The notes beneath the pieces were generated by a model. The model searched no databases. It worked only from the letters and a program-made list of their open reading frames with translations, and had not been told where the DNA came from. DNA of 64,000 nucleotides from Bactrocera neohumeralis (Eukaryota; Arthropoda; Insecta; Diptera; Tephritidae), in NCBI RefSeq assembly GCF_024586455.1, contig NC_065921.1, positions 9,765,401 to 9,829,400 on the forward strand, read 5' to 3'. Positions 1 through 10,724 of the stretch are shown here, piece by piece; position 1 is the first letter of the stretch, and every line of letters starts with the position of its first letter. Made by a program: the position numbers and the translations under genes.

Positions 1-18
1 TATATTTTTCTTATTTAT

Positions 19-543
19 ATACAGAACAGAGGATATTCAGCTTATAATGAAGTTTATAACATGCAGAAGGAATGGCGGATGCCATAAAAAATATATAAAA
101 GTACATATATAGTATAAATGATCAGCGTGACGAGCTGAGTCAATTTAGCCATATCCGTCTCTATATAGTCACATGAGTTTTTGGGATATCGTTCTGAAAT
201 TTTGCATGCGTACTTTTTTCATCAAGAAGCTGCTCTCTTCTCCGAACTGCTGATATCGGACCACTGTAAGCTATAGCTCACATACAAACTGATCATTAAA
301 AATCAAGTTCTTGTATGGAAAACTTTCTTATTTGCAAAGATATATTCACAAAATTGTTATTATCTGAAGTAGCACTATAATCTGAGAACAAATTGTTGAG
401 ATCGGACCACTATAGCATATAACTGCCCTACAAACTGGTCGTTCCAAAGAATGATAAAGACCTTTTTATACGCTTTTGATATAAGAAATGCAACTGTGAA
501 GTGTTTTATAGCTTTTAGCAACAGAAGTTAACGTTTTTTCTTC
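19..543 (+). repeat. DINE-1-like dispersed repeat, copy 1
   Basis: The order of blocks matches the fuller copy at 6391-6915: a start resembling ATACCCTGAACAGGGTAT (decayed here), a block like GTTTGTAACACCCAGAAGG, a GTCCGTCT core, repeated 'tcggaccactata' blocks, and an end in GTTAACGTTTTTTCTT. Blocks of this type in this order are known from Drosophila DINE-1/INE-1 (Helentron-derived) elements. The copy is non-coding and diverged, and the 3' hairpin has decayed. Confidence 0.7.
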
Positions 544-1046
544 TTTTTTTCTATTTCGTATATTCTTTTAGAATTAAAGATATTAAAAAAGATATAAACA
601 CTTACTAGTAATTAAAACAGTAATTGTCAATAACACTTCATATCTCAATTATCTGAAATTATCATACTATAAAACAGTTTATTATAGCGAAACCTTCTAT
701 TAAAAGCCTGTACCGCAGTGGTAGTAGTGTTGGAGTAAATTTACACGACCACCTACATTGAAAATAATACAGCATGACAGGTAAATATTTATATGAACTG
801 TGTACTTAGAAGAAACTGTGTGTCTATGAGCGAAAACGGATACCCTATAGGAAATTTTTTGGATTTACTGATAGCTGGTAGGAGAATTCTTAATCGACAA
901 GTGTTTAAATAATTAGTTTTATTAATTAATTTATTAATTATTTTATATTATTATTGTTAATTGTTTTATTAATTATTATTTCAGTATTTTAATTGGGAAG
1001 TTAAACATCTTTAAATATTAACAAGCTTTTACACATCATACCTAAA
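544..1046. other. Intergenic, AT-rich
   Basis: Nothing recognisable. It contains an AT-rich run of TTAATTAATTTATTAATT type near 910-985. Confidence 0.6.
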
Positions 1047-1048
1047 TA

Positions 1049-1461
1049 TTGGATAGTCGAAAAAGTCCTTTCGTATTTCTAATCAAACTTCAACTTATTT
1101 TTTTTTTTTCATTTTTCCGCTAGAGAGCGAAGCGAGCGAACCATGAAGTTGCGCTACATGAACTGATACAGCATCATCTCCGTAAACTTCACAAATTTCA
1201 TTGGTGGCTTGCGTGGCATTCTTCCCTTTTTTATACAAAAATTTTAAAATATAGCGAATTTCTTCACTATTTTCACTCATTTTTGAACTGCTGTAATTTT
1301 TTTTTAACTTCCCGAATTTAATTTGTTTTGGTCAAATGGAGCTTAAAACCTCACCTTTCCAACATTATATGGTATGACACAATGTGATGGGTAGCATTGA
1401 AGATATACGGCTGCAACGACATCTATTGACAAAATACGAAAAGACTTGTTCGACTACCCAA
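1049..1461 (-). mobile_element. Deletion-derivative mariner (MITE-like), family M-A
   Basis: This is a 413-bp element. The left end reads TTGGATAGTCGAAAAAGTCC and the right end CGACTACCCAA is its reverse complement. TA dinucleotides at 1047-1048 and 1462-1463 fit a mariner target-site duplication. On the minus strand the reading frame starts at 1280 and keeps the transposase N-terminus (helix-turn-helix part, KKGKNATQATNEICEVYG). It then runs straight into the degenerate C-terminal tail, so the whole catalytic D,D34D core is gone. The same termini occur at 18045-18634 and at the 3' end of 29986-30669. Confidence 0.88.
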
Positions 1462-1463
1462 TA

Positions 1464-2069
1464 TTATAATGATAATAGATTGTAAAACAAAAAAAAATTC
1501 AAAAAATTCAAAAAGCTTCATTTGACATTATGAATTTAAATATACATATTTCCATTAGAAAAAGCACTCACACAAGAATCATGCTTTTAATTTAAGTTGT
1601 TTTCATTCTAGTTTCACTAGAATCGAATAAGTTTCGTAAGCAGTGACCTACCTACTTGCTACCTACAAAGCAACCACGTAAGCAGATCTCATGTGAGTAA
1701 ATAAAATTTAACTTAGTTTTTATTGCTTAATTGTTTTTGAATAATTTAATACTTTTCCCAATAATTAATTAGTTTCTAATTTATACAATAGTCTATAAAT
1801 TCGCTGTTAACTGTGATTTTCTGTCTAAACATGGATTGTAAAGTAGCACTCTTAAATACAACGAAACACGAATTACCTTTCAATAGCATGTACTTAAGTA
1901 ATTATAAATCATAAAGTATTGCAGTTACGACATATAGTAAATCCCCAGAGATTTAATGTTTAAAAGCGATCATAACGTGTTTCATAGCGCGTAAGATTTA
2001 AGCAAGTTATGATTAAAAAAATTATCCTCAACTGAAATTTACGCTAAGAGAAAAATTAAATTAATGTCA
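1464..2069. other. Intergenic
   Basis: AT-rich; no gene, RNA or repeat that I can name. Confidence 0.5.
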
Positions 2070-3305
2070 AACAAGAAAAACCGTTAACTTTGGCTATACC
2101 GAAGCGAAAGCATGCTTCACAGGTGCATTTCTTATAAAGGGTGATACAAGTAGAGGTACTTTTCCAATAGCATTTTTTTTAAAGATCACGCGTGAGTAGT
2201 GTCAAGCTGTCATGTTATTTTTGTTCAATATTGTTTGGCATTTCATCATGGAAAGACTTACGCCTGTACCTTTGTTTACGAATTGTTCAACTTTATTACG
2301 AAATTCAAGTTCACGCGGCCTACTGAGCGTACTATTTGCAACACCATCACCCATCTTTGGAGCCAGCATTTATTATTGGATAATATTCGACTGGATAGAC
2401 TAAGTCCAGTACGGAGCGAATATACTTGTAATATAGCCGCTCAAGACCGTATAGTGTCGATTCGGGGCCGTTCGCAACAACTCGGACTGACGTATGGAAC
2501 GACTTGGCGCATTTTACGTCGAGATCTTAAATTGAAAGCGTAGAAAATACAGCTTGTGCAAGAACTGAAGCCACTCGACCTTCCCAAGCGACATCGCTTG
2601 ACTATATGGTCTCTTGAAAAGTTCCAAGAAGATGCGACGTTTTCGAACCAAATTTCCTTCAGCGATGAGGTTCATTTCTGGCTCAATGAGTATGTAAACA
2701 AACTAAATTGCTGCATTTGAGATGAAGAGATGGAATCATCGGTCCATAGTTCTTCAAAAATGTTGCCGGTGTGAAAGTGAACGCCAATGGCGGCCGTATA
2801 TAGCAATTATTTGACGCCTGAAATTAAAGCTCCTGATCTCGGCGACAACAAGACGGCGCCACTTACCACACATCGCACCAATCAATGGATTTATTGAGAG
2901 AACACTTCGGTGAGCAGATAATTTCACGTTTAGGGTCGGTCGACTGGTCACCAAGATCGTGTGATATCACACCGTTAGACTTTTTCCAATATTCGCGAAT
3001 ATATCGGCTCAAATAAAATTTTTTACATTTTCCAAATTGATCGATCGGATTGTGGGACAGCTATTAACTATAGTGGACTGATATCGACTGTTTCAACAAA
3101 TGAGCAACTTCTTGGGGAGGAAAGTACGTGTGCAAAAAACCAGTTCGATGAACTATTTTCATATGTAGTATACTGGCAGACAGACGGACATGACTAAATC
3201 GATGCAGCTCATAACCCTGATAATTTATATATGTATATATATATTTTATAGGATCTCCGACGTTTCCTGCTGGGTATGTAAACTAATATACCCTGTTCGG
3301 GATGT
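2070..3305 (-). repeat. DINE-1-like repeat, copy 2, split by a transposon
   Basis: The minus-strand 3' end lies at 2070-2135 (ACAAGAAAAACCGTTAAC, then CACAGGTGCATTTCTTATA). The rest resumes at about 3039-3305 and includes GACAGACGGACATGAC and the palindromic start AATATACCCTGTTCGGG. The interval between them is filled by a transposase relic (2137-3038). Confidence 0.65.
2137..3038 (+). mobile_element. Mariner/Tc1-superfamily transposase relic (family W, copy 1)
   Basis: The left end reads GGGTGATACAAGTAGAGG. It is followed by a broken transposase in three frames. An N-terminal region runs from about 2249 (MERLTP). A helix-turn-helix stretch follows, with GLTYGTTWRILRRDLKLKA at 2490-2543. A region after the first catalytic block contains a SDEVHFWLNEYVNK-like stretch (2660-2700). 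The remnants end with CDITPLDFF near 2960-2990. Internal deletions remove the second catalytic block and the C-terminus is missing. The element is inactive. Confidence 0.7.
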
Positions 3306-5250
3306 AACAAACCCTAAGTAATAATAATAATAACTGACATAGGAAATACTTTGGGCTAACAACAAACACTTTTCTTCTGAAAATTACTTAAAGTTGCAAA
3401 GCCATGGAGAATAATACCAATGTACCTTTGTATATTTATTTTAATGCCGATGATGAATGCATCATTTATTTAATATCTTTTACTCAGTTGCCTAGCACAT
3501 AAACCCTAATATACATAAATATATTTGTTATACATACATATATGTATTAACACACACAGCCCGACAAAGTCTTCTTAAATTTTAACGCATTAATATTTGA
3601 GCATTGGAAAGTACACTTTACTTCCTCACATGCTCAATGCGCTAAGCAAACATATGACTACATACATATGTACATATGTTAAGTGCGCTACATTTTTTAA
3701 AACGTCTCTGATTCACTGCGGAAATTGGTGACGCTGCGGAAGTGTGCGCCCTTAACACAATTACCCTCATTAAATTAAATAATTTCCTTTTTAAGTTTCA
3801 TATGTGGTGCTATTTTTACGCACAGTACTAAAAATAAATAGGAAATAACTAGAACCTTGTAACATATATTTGCCACCGCAAGGTAGTACTTCAATTATGA
3901 TGGTAAAAATTAATGAAAAGTGTTTTTTACTTGAGATATACAAATTTTTGTATTAAATTTCAACCACAAACCCCAAAATTTTAACCTTGCAATCGTCTCT
4001 TATCAAAAAGTGTTTTGAATAATTACGAGAATATCTAAGAAGTAACGAATTTGCTGCGCTTCACACTTTTCGAACTTACTACGTTTTCGAATATGTAAAA
4101 AGGTAAACATAGACAAAGTAAATTAAATGCTAAAACACCTCAAATCAATCAATATTTCATATCAAGATAATCAATGCCTACAATTGCAGCAAATCGTCGC
4201 AAAAATATCCAAACTAAATGCAAATACATAATATTGACTCGATAATAACTTGAAAAAAATGCAAATTAGGTTATTAACAAGTAGACTATGACAATATGTC
4301 AAATGGGAGTGTCCGTCTTGAATCGCAACCAAGAACTAAATTTGAAAGTAAATACTTGTATTAATCCAGCCCAGATATCTAGAAATTAGCATAAAAACCT
4401 TCATATTTATAATAAAGTTGCTAATATGTCTTCCAAGCAAATGTGACTTTCAATTGTTATCGCGTAGAGCAAACACAAATGAACGTGAAAAAAGAGTTTC
4501 TGGTCTTGAATACAGCAAATGGACCGCAGTGAGTGAATTGTCAAGCCAGCACTAAAGTTAAAGTTTTCGGCTATCAAAAAGTTTACTCGAAATACATACA
4601 TTCGACTTGGAATCTTAAGCCACACAGTTCTCGTTTATTCAAATTTGGTTTGTAGTGAATCAAGTTCATTCAACTCACGCTCGCACAGCGCTCATCACTT
4701 GTGCAAATTATTTGCTAAAGTTTCACTTTGATTTGAATCAGATAAATAATATGAGTGACCTTTTTTACTAACCCAATTTTTGCTCTTGAAAACAAATTTT
4801 AGTTCATTGACTGCAGAAATTTGACTCTTTGGAGGCCTAGCAACAAGTTTTCTTGTACTCGTACATATTGTAGTTGTATCAGATACAAGAATTTCAACTA
4901 AAGTTGTAAGGCTGAGAAGATAGCGAAGCGTACAATAAAATAAGTGGAAGGTCTATCGTACATCTTTATATTTTTTGAACTTCTGATTCCACTAAGCCGA
5001 ACAAAATTTATTTAAAAATAATATTTAATGCAGTATTAGTACTTGTACTCCGATATACATATATACCACGAAAAAACAAGTCAATTAGGTAAGACATTTA
5101 GGGTATTAAATGACAAAATTTCAATTAAATATAATATCAATTATATAAGTACATACATACATATATACATACTACTGTGTGCAAAAAATAGTAAGATTTT
5201 TAAACTTAGATTTCGCGTGAAAACTCATTCGTCGAAATAATTTTTTTCTA
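3306..5250. other. Intergenic
   Basis: No coding signal found on either strand. Short ATACATAT/ACATATGTACAT runs lie at about 3520-3545 and 3655-3680. Reading frames up to 72 codons here look random. Confidence 0.5.
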
Positions 5251-6237
5251 GGTTGGCATGACTGTCAGTGATATCTATGCCAAATGACACATCAAAATAA
5301 TCAATAGTGTTTAGTACATACATACGTATTTGTCTTTCCGAAATACATAAAGTGAATTCGGCGATTTTTACTCTGGGTGAAATTATTCAACAAAGTAGTT
5401 CCATTCAATTTTGTGTGCGGAAGAAAATTTCTGGTGCCGAAACGTTCAGAATGTTGGAAAAGGCATATAATGAAATAATTGTTTACCGAGAGCAAGTGTT
5501 TTTGATTGGCACAAATTATTCAAAGAGGGTCGAGAACGCATTGACGACGAACCACGGCCAGAACGACCATCAAAATCAAGTGATGATCATCACGTCAATA
5601 AAATAAAGGAATTGGTGCTTATGAATCGACGATTAACGGTCAGAGATCTTACTGGTATCGTTGGAATATAGAAAGAATCAGTGAAAACCATTTTGAAAGA
5701 TTATTTGGACTAAAGAAAAGTAAAAGAACGATTTGTTCCAAAATCACAAAATTTTTTCGAAAAACAGCGGACGCGTTAACGTCTGTGAAACAATGCTTTC
5801 CGACTATCTGGATATCATGAAACGTATTATTATGGCGATAATTCTTGGTTCTATAATTACGACCCGGAAATAGACCATCAATGGGCCGAATATTGTGGCA
5901 AAGATGAGAAAAACCACATCAAAGCAGGTCAAAAATCAAGGTTAGGTTGACAGTTTTCTTCGATTTTCGAAATGTGGGGCACTCCGAATTGCTTCTGACC
6001 GGTCAAACAGTCAAAAGGAAATAGGTATTCGGAAAAAAAGGCCGCAATTATGCGCCGACAACTCTGGGTTTTTGCAACACGAAAATGCACTGTCGCATAC
6101 TGCAATAATTCTTCGTGATTTTTTAGCGAAATACCACAATATTCGCCTGATTTAGCTTCGTGTGACTTCTGACTATTCAGTAAACTCAAACGGCAAAGAT
6201 TTTTTATGCAAGGTAGCGCTAAAATCTTCGAACAAAG
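5251..6237 (+). mobile_element. Mariner transposase relic (family M-B)
   Basis: The left terminus is probably near 5251 (GGTTGGCATGACTGTCAG). Broken frames give, in order: an N-terminal helix-turn-helix region (SSIQFCVRKKISGAETFRML, 5394-5455); a WHKLFKEGRE-type hinge (5508-5535); DDHHVNKIKELVLMNRRLTV (5580-5640); a YDPEIDHQWAEY stretch (5855-5895) next to the first catalytic block; and YSPDLASCDF with LFSKLKR (6135-6195), the third catalytic block. Many stops and frameshifts and no clear right terminus. Inactive. Confidence 0.72.
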
Positions 6238-6278
6238 TATTATGCCTTCGGTGCATCCGAGGTTATTGCTTTTTCTTG
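6238..6278 (+). repeat. DINE-1-like 3'-end fragment
   Basis: The CTTCGGTGCATCCGAGG hairpin is followed by a run into TTTTTCTTG, as at the 3' end of the full copy at 6391-6915. Confidence 0.5.
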
Positions 6279-6390
6279 TTTTAACTCATATTAACCGCAG
6301 ATAACCGAGACATCCGGAGGTTGCATGTGCAGTAGGCCGCAGCTCACAAGAGATGTAGCGCCAAAAGATGGTGATAATGATGAACCCTTT

Positions 6391-6915
6391 TTATACCCTA
6401 AACAGGGTATATTAAGTTTGTCACGAAGTTTGTAACACCCAGAAGGAATCGTCGGAGACCCCATAAAGTATATATATAAATGATCAGTATGTCGAGCTGA
6501 GTCGATTTAGCCATGTCCGTCTGTCTGTCCGTCTGTCTGTCTGTCTGTATATATACGAACTAGTCCCTCAGTTTTTAAGATATCGTTTTGAAATTTTGCA
6601 AACGTCATTTTCTCTTCAAGAAGCTGCTCATTTGTCGGAACGGCTGATATCGGACCACTATAACATATAGCTGCCATACAAACTGAACGATCGGAATCAA
6701 ATACTTGTATGGAAAACTTTCACATTTGACAAGATATATTCACGAAATTTGGTATATGTTATTTTCTAAGGCAACAATGTAATCTCCGAAGAAATTGTTC
6801 AGATCGGTTAACTATAGCATATAGCTGCCATACAAACTGAACACATAGTTACAATCAGAAATGCACCTGTGAAGGTATTTAGCTTCGGTGCAACCGAAGT
6901 TAACGTTTTTTCTTG
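6391..6915 (+). repeat. DINE-1-like dispersed repeat, fullest copy
   Basis: This is the best reference copy in the window (about 525 bp). It starts with the palindrome-like TATACCCTAAACAGGGTATA and continues with TCACGAAGTTTGTAACACCC and GAAGGAATCGTCGGAGACC. A GTCTGTCTGTCC microsatellite core lies at 6517-6548. Two similar 'cactataacatatagctgcc' blocks follow. It ends in the hairpin CTTCGGTGCAACCGAAG plus TTAACGTTTTTTCTTG. It has no coding capacity. Hairpin ends, lack of long terminal inverted repeats and the internal microsatellite are features known for DINE-1/Helentron non-autonomous elements. Confidence 0.8.
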
Positions 6916-7001
6916 TTTGTATTATCGGTGAAGTGTAAATATGTAATATTAAAAAAAGCATAAATAACTTGAATAATTTGAAGGTTCCCATTGTTTCTTA
7001 C

Positions 7002-7082
7002 CTTAGACACAACCAAGTTGCGTGTGTATTGCACTGCTTCTTGTAAGAGTGTAGCCAGGTCTCGTGCAAGTGGATGCCACAT
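7002..7082 (-). CDS. Candidate first coding exon of an unidentified minus-strand gene
   Basis: On the minus strand an ATG at 7082 opens exactly 27 codons (begins MWHPLARDLATLLQEAVQYT, ends RNLVVSK). A consensus donor GTAAGA follows, with its GT at 7001-7000. The amino-acid mix (amphipathic, few low-complexity runs) is unlike the surrounding noise. An in-frame TAG lies about 57 bases upstream of the ATG, so this can be the true N-terminus. The start context (TCCTC before ATG) is weak. I do not recognise the protein. The remaining exons would have to lie left of 6900, beyond several transposons or outside the window. It could also be a chance ORF. Confidence 0.4.
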
Positions 7083-7560
7083 GAGGAAAAATTTACTGGT
7101 TTTTGTTTTGGGTGAAATATTAAAGGATTTTAAGTGCTAATTTCACTCTTTGCTGTATTTTACACTAACACTAATGGCTGGTTGACAGCGAAAGCCAGCG
7201 AAAACTTAGCGCTACACTTTTCTAATTCAATAATTTTTTAACCAATTAAATTTTGGGATAATTCAACACACTCTTTCTTTTAGTAACACTACTAAATATT
7301 TACGTAGCAGGCGTATGTTGCAACACTATACTAATATTTGGAACTGCACCAGCACTGGTAATATTTTCTTTCCTTTACGCACTACTTTCGCATATAACTG
7401 CGCTAATATTTGTATATAAATTTAAAAATTCTTTTTCGTCGAGATTTTTTCAAATCACTCGTTGACGGTGACACTCACTTCGTAACGTTTATCGTAGCGC
7501 CTCTCTAGTCGTCGTCGATCGGGTGGTGTTATTAATCGCCATTTTGTATGAACTTTTGTT
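7083..7560 (-). other. Possible 5' untranslated region of the 7002-7082 candidate
   Basis: Non-repetitive, less AT-rich sequence (CGTCAACGAGTG, ACGACGACTAG) that resembles fly 5' UTR. No TATA box was identified. The assignment rests only on adjacency. Confidence 0.25.
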
Positions 7561-8393
7561 AAATCTTTGTGTGTGCGTTGATACAATCGGCACAGCTGAT
7601 ACATCAAGTTGATTTTTTTATACAAAAGCGTCGCAACGAAATCAAACCGTATGCAACTTCCTTGGGGTGCTGAACTTCGACGAACGTATTTATGTGTATT
7701 GGAACTTCTCGTATTCTACACTTAAGTGGCAATTGTCGGTGCAGGCGCGTAACGAATGTTGGCGTTTAAAATTGCAATGGCAACGCCTATAAGAATGCCA
7801 AAGCTAATATTAGCGTTGCCGATGATACAATTGTTGTTGTTGATGTTGGCGTTGGTGTTGATTTGTATGTTGTTGTTGCCGTCGGCAGCGGAAGTACTTT
7901 TCTTGCGAACGAAAATTGCGTAAATCAAAGTCTTGAACATCGCGCGTTTCCCGACTCGTGTTTGTTGCTGTATCAGAGCGTGCATTCAAATGTGTGTTTG
8001 TTTGTTGTCAACTATGTTCGTTGTCTGCTTCACATGTGTGCTTTCAAGCTCACAAAACGTACACTTACACATTTGTAAATGTCAATTGCGCTTGTTGTTG
8101 TTGTATTGTATGCGGGTGACTAGCAACAATTGCAGTCAATATGCGAATGCGTTGGCTCCTCTACGAATTACATACATATACAATTTTTATATCTCGAATA
8201 TTTGGAGTAGAAATGACACAGCGGCTCAAAATGATAGCAACACCTTATTTGTTGCCACTAGACTTTTCTCTCGAGACAATCTAGTAACTTAATATACTAG
8301 CATTAAATTAATTTAAAATTTCTGTTCTATCGCTTCGTAAATAAACTTAAGGAATTGTTTTTTTTATGGTTTTTGCTTGCTACGAATATTTTA
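7561..8393. other. Intergenic with GTTGTT simple repeats
   Basis: Imperfect GTTGTTGTTGATGTTGGC repeats at about 7800-7880, read on the minus strand as an Asn/Ile-rich peptide, and again near 8090-8105. I see no gene. Confidence 0.5.
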
Positions 8394-8429
8394 AAACCCA
8401 AAAGGAAACGTCAGACCCCTATAAAGTAT
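8394..8429 (+). repeat. DINE-1-like fragment interrupted by a mariner
   Basis: AAAAGGAAACGTCAGACC then TATAAAGTATA matches an internal DINE-1-like block. It stops exactly where a mariner terminus begins at a TA. Confidence 0.55.
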
Positions 8430-9112
8430 ACAGGGTTTGTCCGGAAAGTAATAGGACTGAGTCGATTTAAAAAAATTATTGAGCCAATCGTTACAATTCT
8501 TTAAAAACTTTCAAATAGGCTTCTTCTGCGTCGATGCAGCGCTGTTCACAAGAAAAGCGGTGTGAGCCGAGGCGTTGTCGTGGCACAACTTCAAAACGGC
8601 TGCGATGTCTTTTCGGACCCGATTGACCCTTCGTTTGAGTATCTTAAAGACTTCTATGTAAAACTTGGCCTTGACGGTTCGTTCACGAGGAACAAATTCA
8701 TGGTGGATGATGCCTTTGAAGTCAATAAAGACAATGAGCATCATTTTCACTTTGGATTTGCTCATTCTTGCTTTTTAGGGCGGGGAGACGCCGGCGTGAG
8801 GCACTCGGAAGATTTGTCTCGAGATCATACTCAAAGTTCCATGACTCGTCACCTGTTTACGACTACGTTATTCAAAAATGGGGGGTCATGTTGAAGTTCT
8901 TCAACAAGGTGTGAAATTTTTCACATAGAAACTTTTTTTCTAAAAGTCGATTTGAATCTACGTTATCTTTTTCAAAGGCAATGTTCAGGATCAGTCAATT
9001 ACTCACGTGAGGTCTTATGTGTATATCTTACACCTAACATAACCAAATATCATCTAAAATATCTCAGTGACATTGAGATTCTTCGATGTAACTATTATTT
9101 TGACCCGCTGTG
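8430..9112 (-). mobile_element. Mariner transposase relic (family M-C)
   Basis: The terminus at 8430 is CAGGGTTTGTCCGGAAAGTA after a TA. On the minus strand, from 8765, comes a readable transposase stretch: MSKSKVKMMLIVFIDFKGII, then HHEFVPRERTVKAKFY, then KLCHDNASAHTAFLV. The latter holds the second catalytic Asp (HDNA). Upstream on the minus strand (8766-8950) a fragment from around the first catalytic block is recognisable in another frame. The C-terminal block with the third Asp is missing. The other terminus is decayed (ACTATTATTTTGACCC near 9091). Inactive. Confidence 0.75.
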
Positions 9113-10414
9113 TATCTCTATATAAATTTATAAATTCCACATACGTGTGTATGCGTTGGTGTGCGTGAGGTACAGACCACTCAAGCGAATGATGCGTGAG
9201 AAAAATTATTTAGCAACTTTCATTTAATACTGCTATGTATAACACTTCTATTAATACGTGCTTTGCTGTGCTGAATTTATCGAGTTAGTTAATGGTTACT
9301 GGGCACGAGATACACCGAAAAATCTATTAAATAAATAAATAACTGACTAAACTTGAAACGAACAGGCGAGTGTAGGAACCGATTGACCGGCGAGCGGTTG
9401 CGTGCGATCGCAACAACAAAAGGCACACAAAATATACACAACATTGTACAACAAAAACGAGCAGCAGAAGAGCCGCAAAAAACGAGCAATTGCCACACGA
9501 GTGCTGACAATCACAAACAGGCAATTACACATTAAATATTATCACGAGATTCTGATTTTGTATCATTTACCGCTATGTATGTGTGTTTGTGTGACATAAT
9601 AAATTATTTCACTTTTGCCACCAAGACTTTATTTGGCATGCAAATATGTTTGTTTGCTTGTTTGTGCTTTCTCACTAATTTATTTGCTTCGTTATTATTG
9701 CTTATTTTCTTTTGATCATTATTTGCTTTATTTTTTTCGTATTTTTATCATTTGCCTTCATTTGCCACAATTGCAGCACAAATGTGTGTGTATGTGTGTA
9801 TGTATGAATGTATGAATGTATGTACACATTCAAAAATTTGCTGACTCGAGTGACTTTAATATCACCGATATACACTTACGATAAGTACACACACAAACAC
9901 ACACAAATATGTATATGGATAGCACTACTGTGCTATTGTCCAGCCTTTATGCATATTCATCATTATATTTGTTGATTTGTTTGCGTTACGCATAGTTCAT
10001 GGCATTTTATTTTGTGAGCTTTTTGTTTTATGCCCATTAATATGTGAGCATATGCGTGAAAATGTGTGTTTATGTATGTATGTAATGTGCATAGTTGAGC
10101 AGGAGCCGCTAGAGCAGTGACATTCAGTGCCAGGCTACTTGCCCCCGAAGCTATTTAGATTAGTTCGGTCAAATACATTCATACATATAGTATGTACATA
10201 TGTATGATACATAAGTACATAATTTATATATACATACATATTTATTTTATACTCTGTGTGTGCTTGTACAACGTTGGTAGCGAATGTGAAAGAGCGTAAC
10301 TTCGCTCGATCAACTGTCAAATGTCAGTTGATGTTACAGTGTGTACAAGTGTATAGTGATTACAGTGTTTCACAAAAGACGGTTTATGAAAAATGTATTA
10401 AATTCAGTATACTC
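9113..10414. other. Intergenic
   Basis: Contains GT/TGTATG microsatellite tracts (9783-9825) and a CACACAAA tract (9888-9910). A purine-rich AACAAC/CAGCAG stretch at 9405-9485 could be UTR but has no supporting ORF. No gene seen. Confidence 0.45.
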
Positions 10415-10724
10415 ATACCCTGAACAGGGTATATTAAGGGTTTGTAACAACCAGAAGAAACAGCGCCATATAAAACATACATACATACATATGTATATGT
10501 ACATATATTAACAACAGCCGACGATTTAGCCATTTTCGTCTATCTGTCATTCCGTCCATCTATCTGTACATATCCGAACAGCTTCTCAGTTTTTCATCAA
10601 TGTCTTGAATTTTTATACCCGACCTTCTCTCACCTTCCAGCAGCTCATTTATCGGAATTGCTGATGAATGGAAAGCTTTTTCATTTCATGAGATATCTTT
10701 ACCAAGTTTTTCATCGATTATTGC
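10415..10724 (+). repeat. DINE-1-like repeat, copy truncated by a LINE
   Basis: Begins with the exact palindromic start ATACCCTGAACAGGGTAT. It continues through TTTGTAACAACCAGAAG and a GTCTATCTGTC core, and breaks off near 10724, where retrotransposon coding sequence starts. Confidence 0.7.

Noticed and set aside
7722..7985. 87-codon minus-strand frame rich in Asn and Ile
   Set aside because: It is the translation of GTTGTTGTTG-type simple repeats; no domain and no start support.
9289..9599. Five overlapping 60-73-codon frames on both strands
   Set aside because: The region is CAACAAC/GCAGCAG-rich, which keeps several frames open. None has a domain. It could be UTR but nothing proves it.
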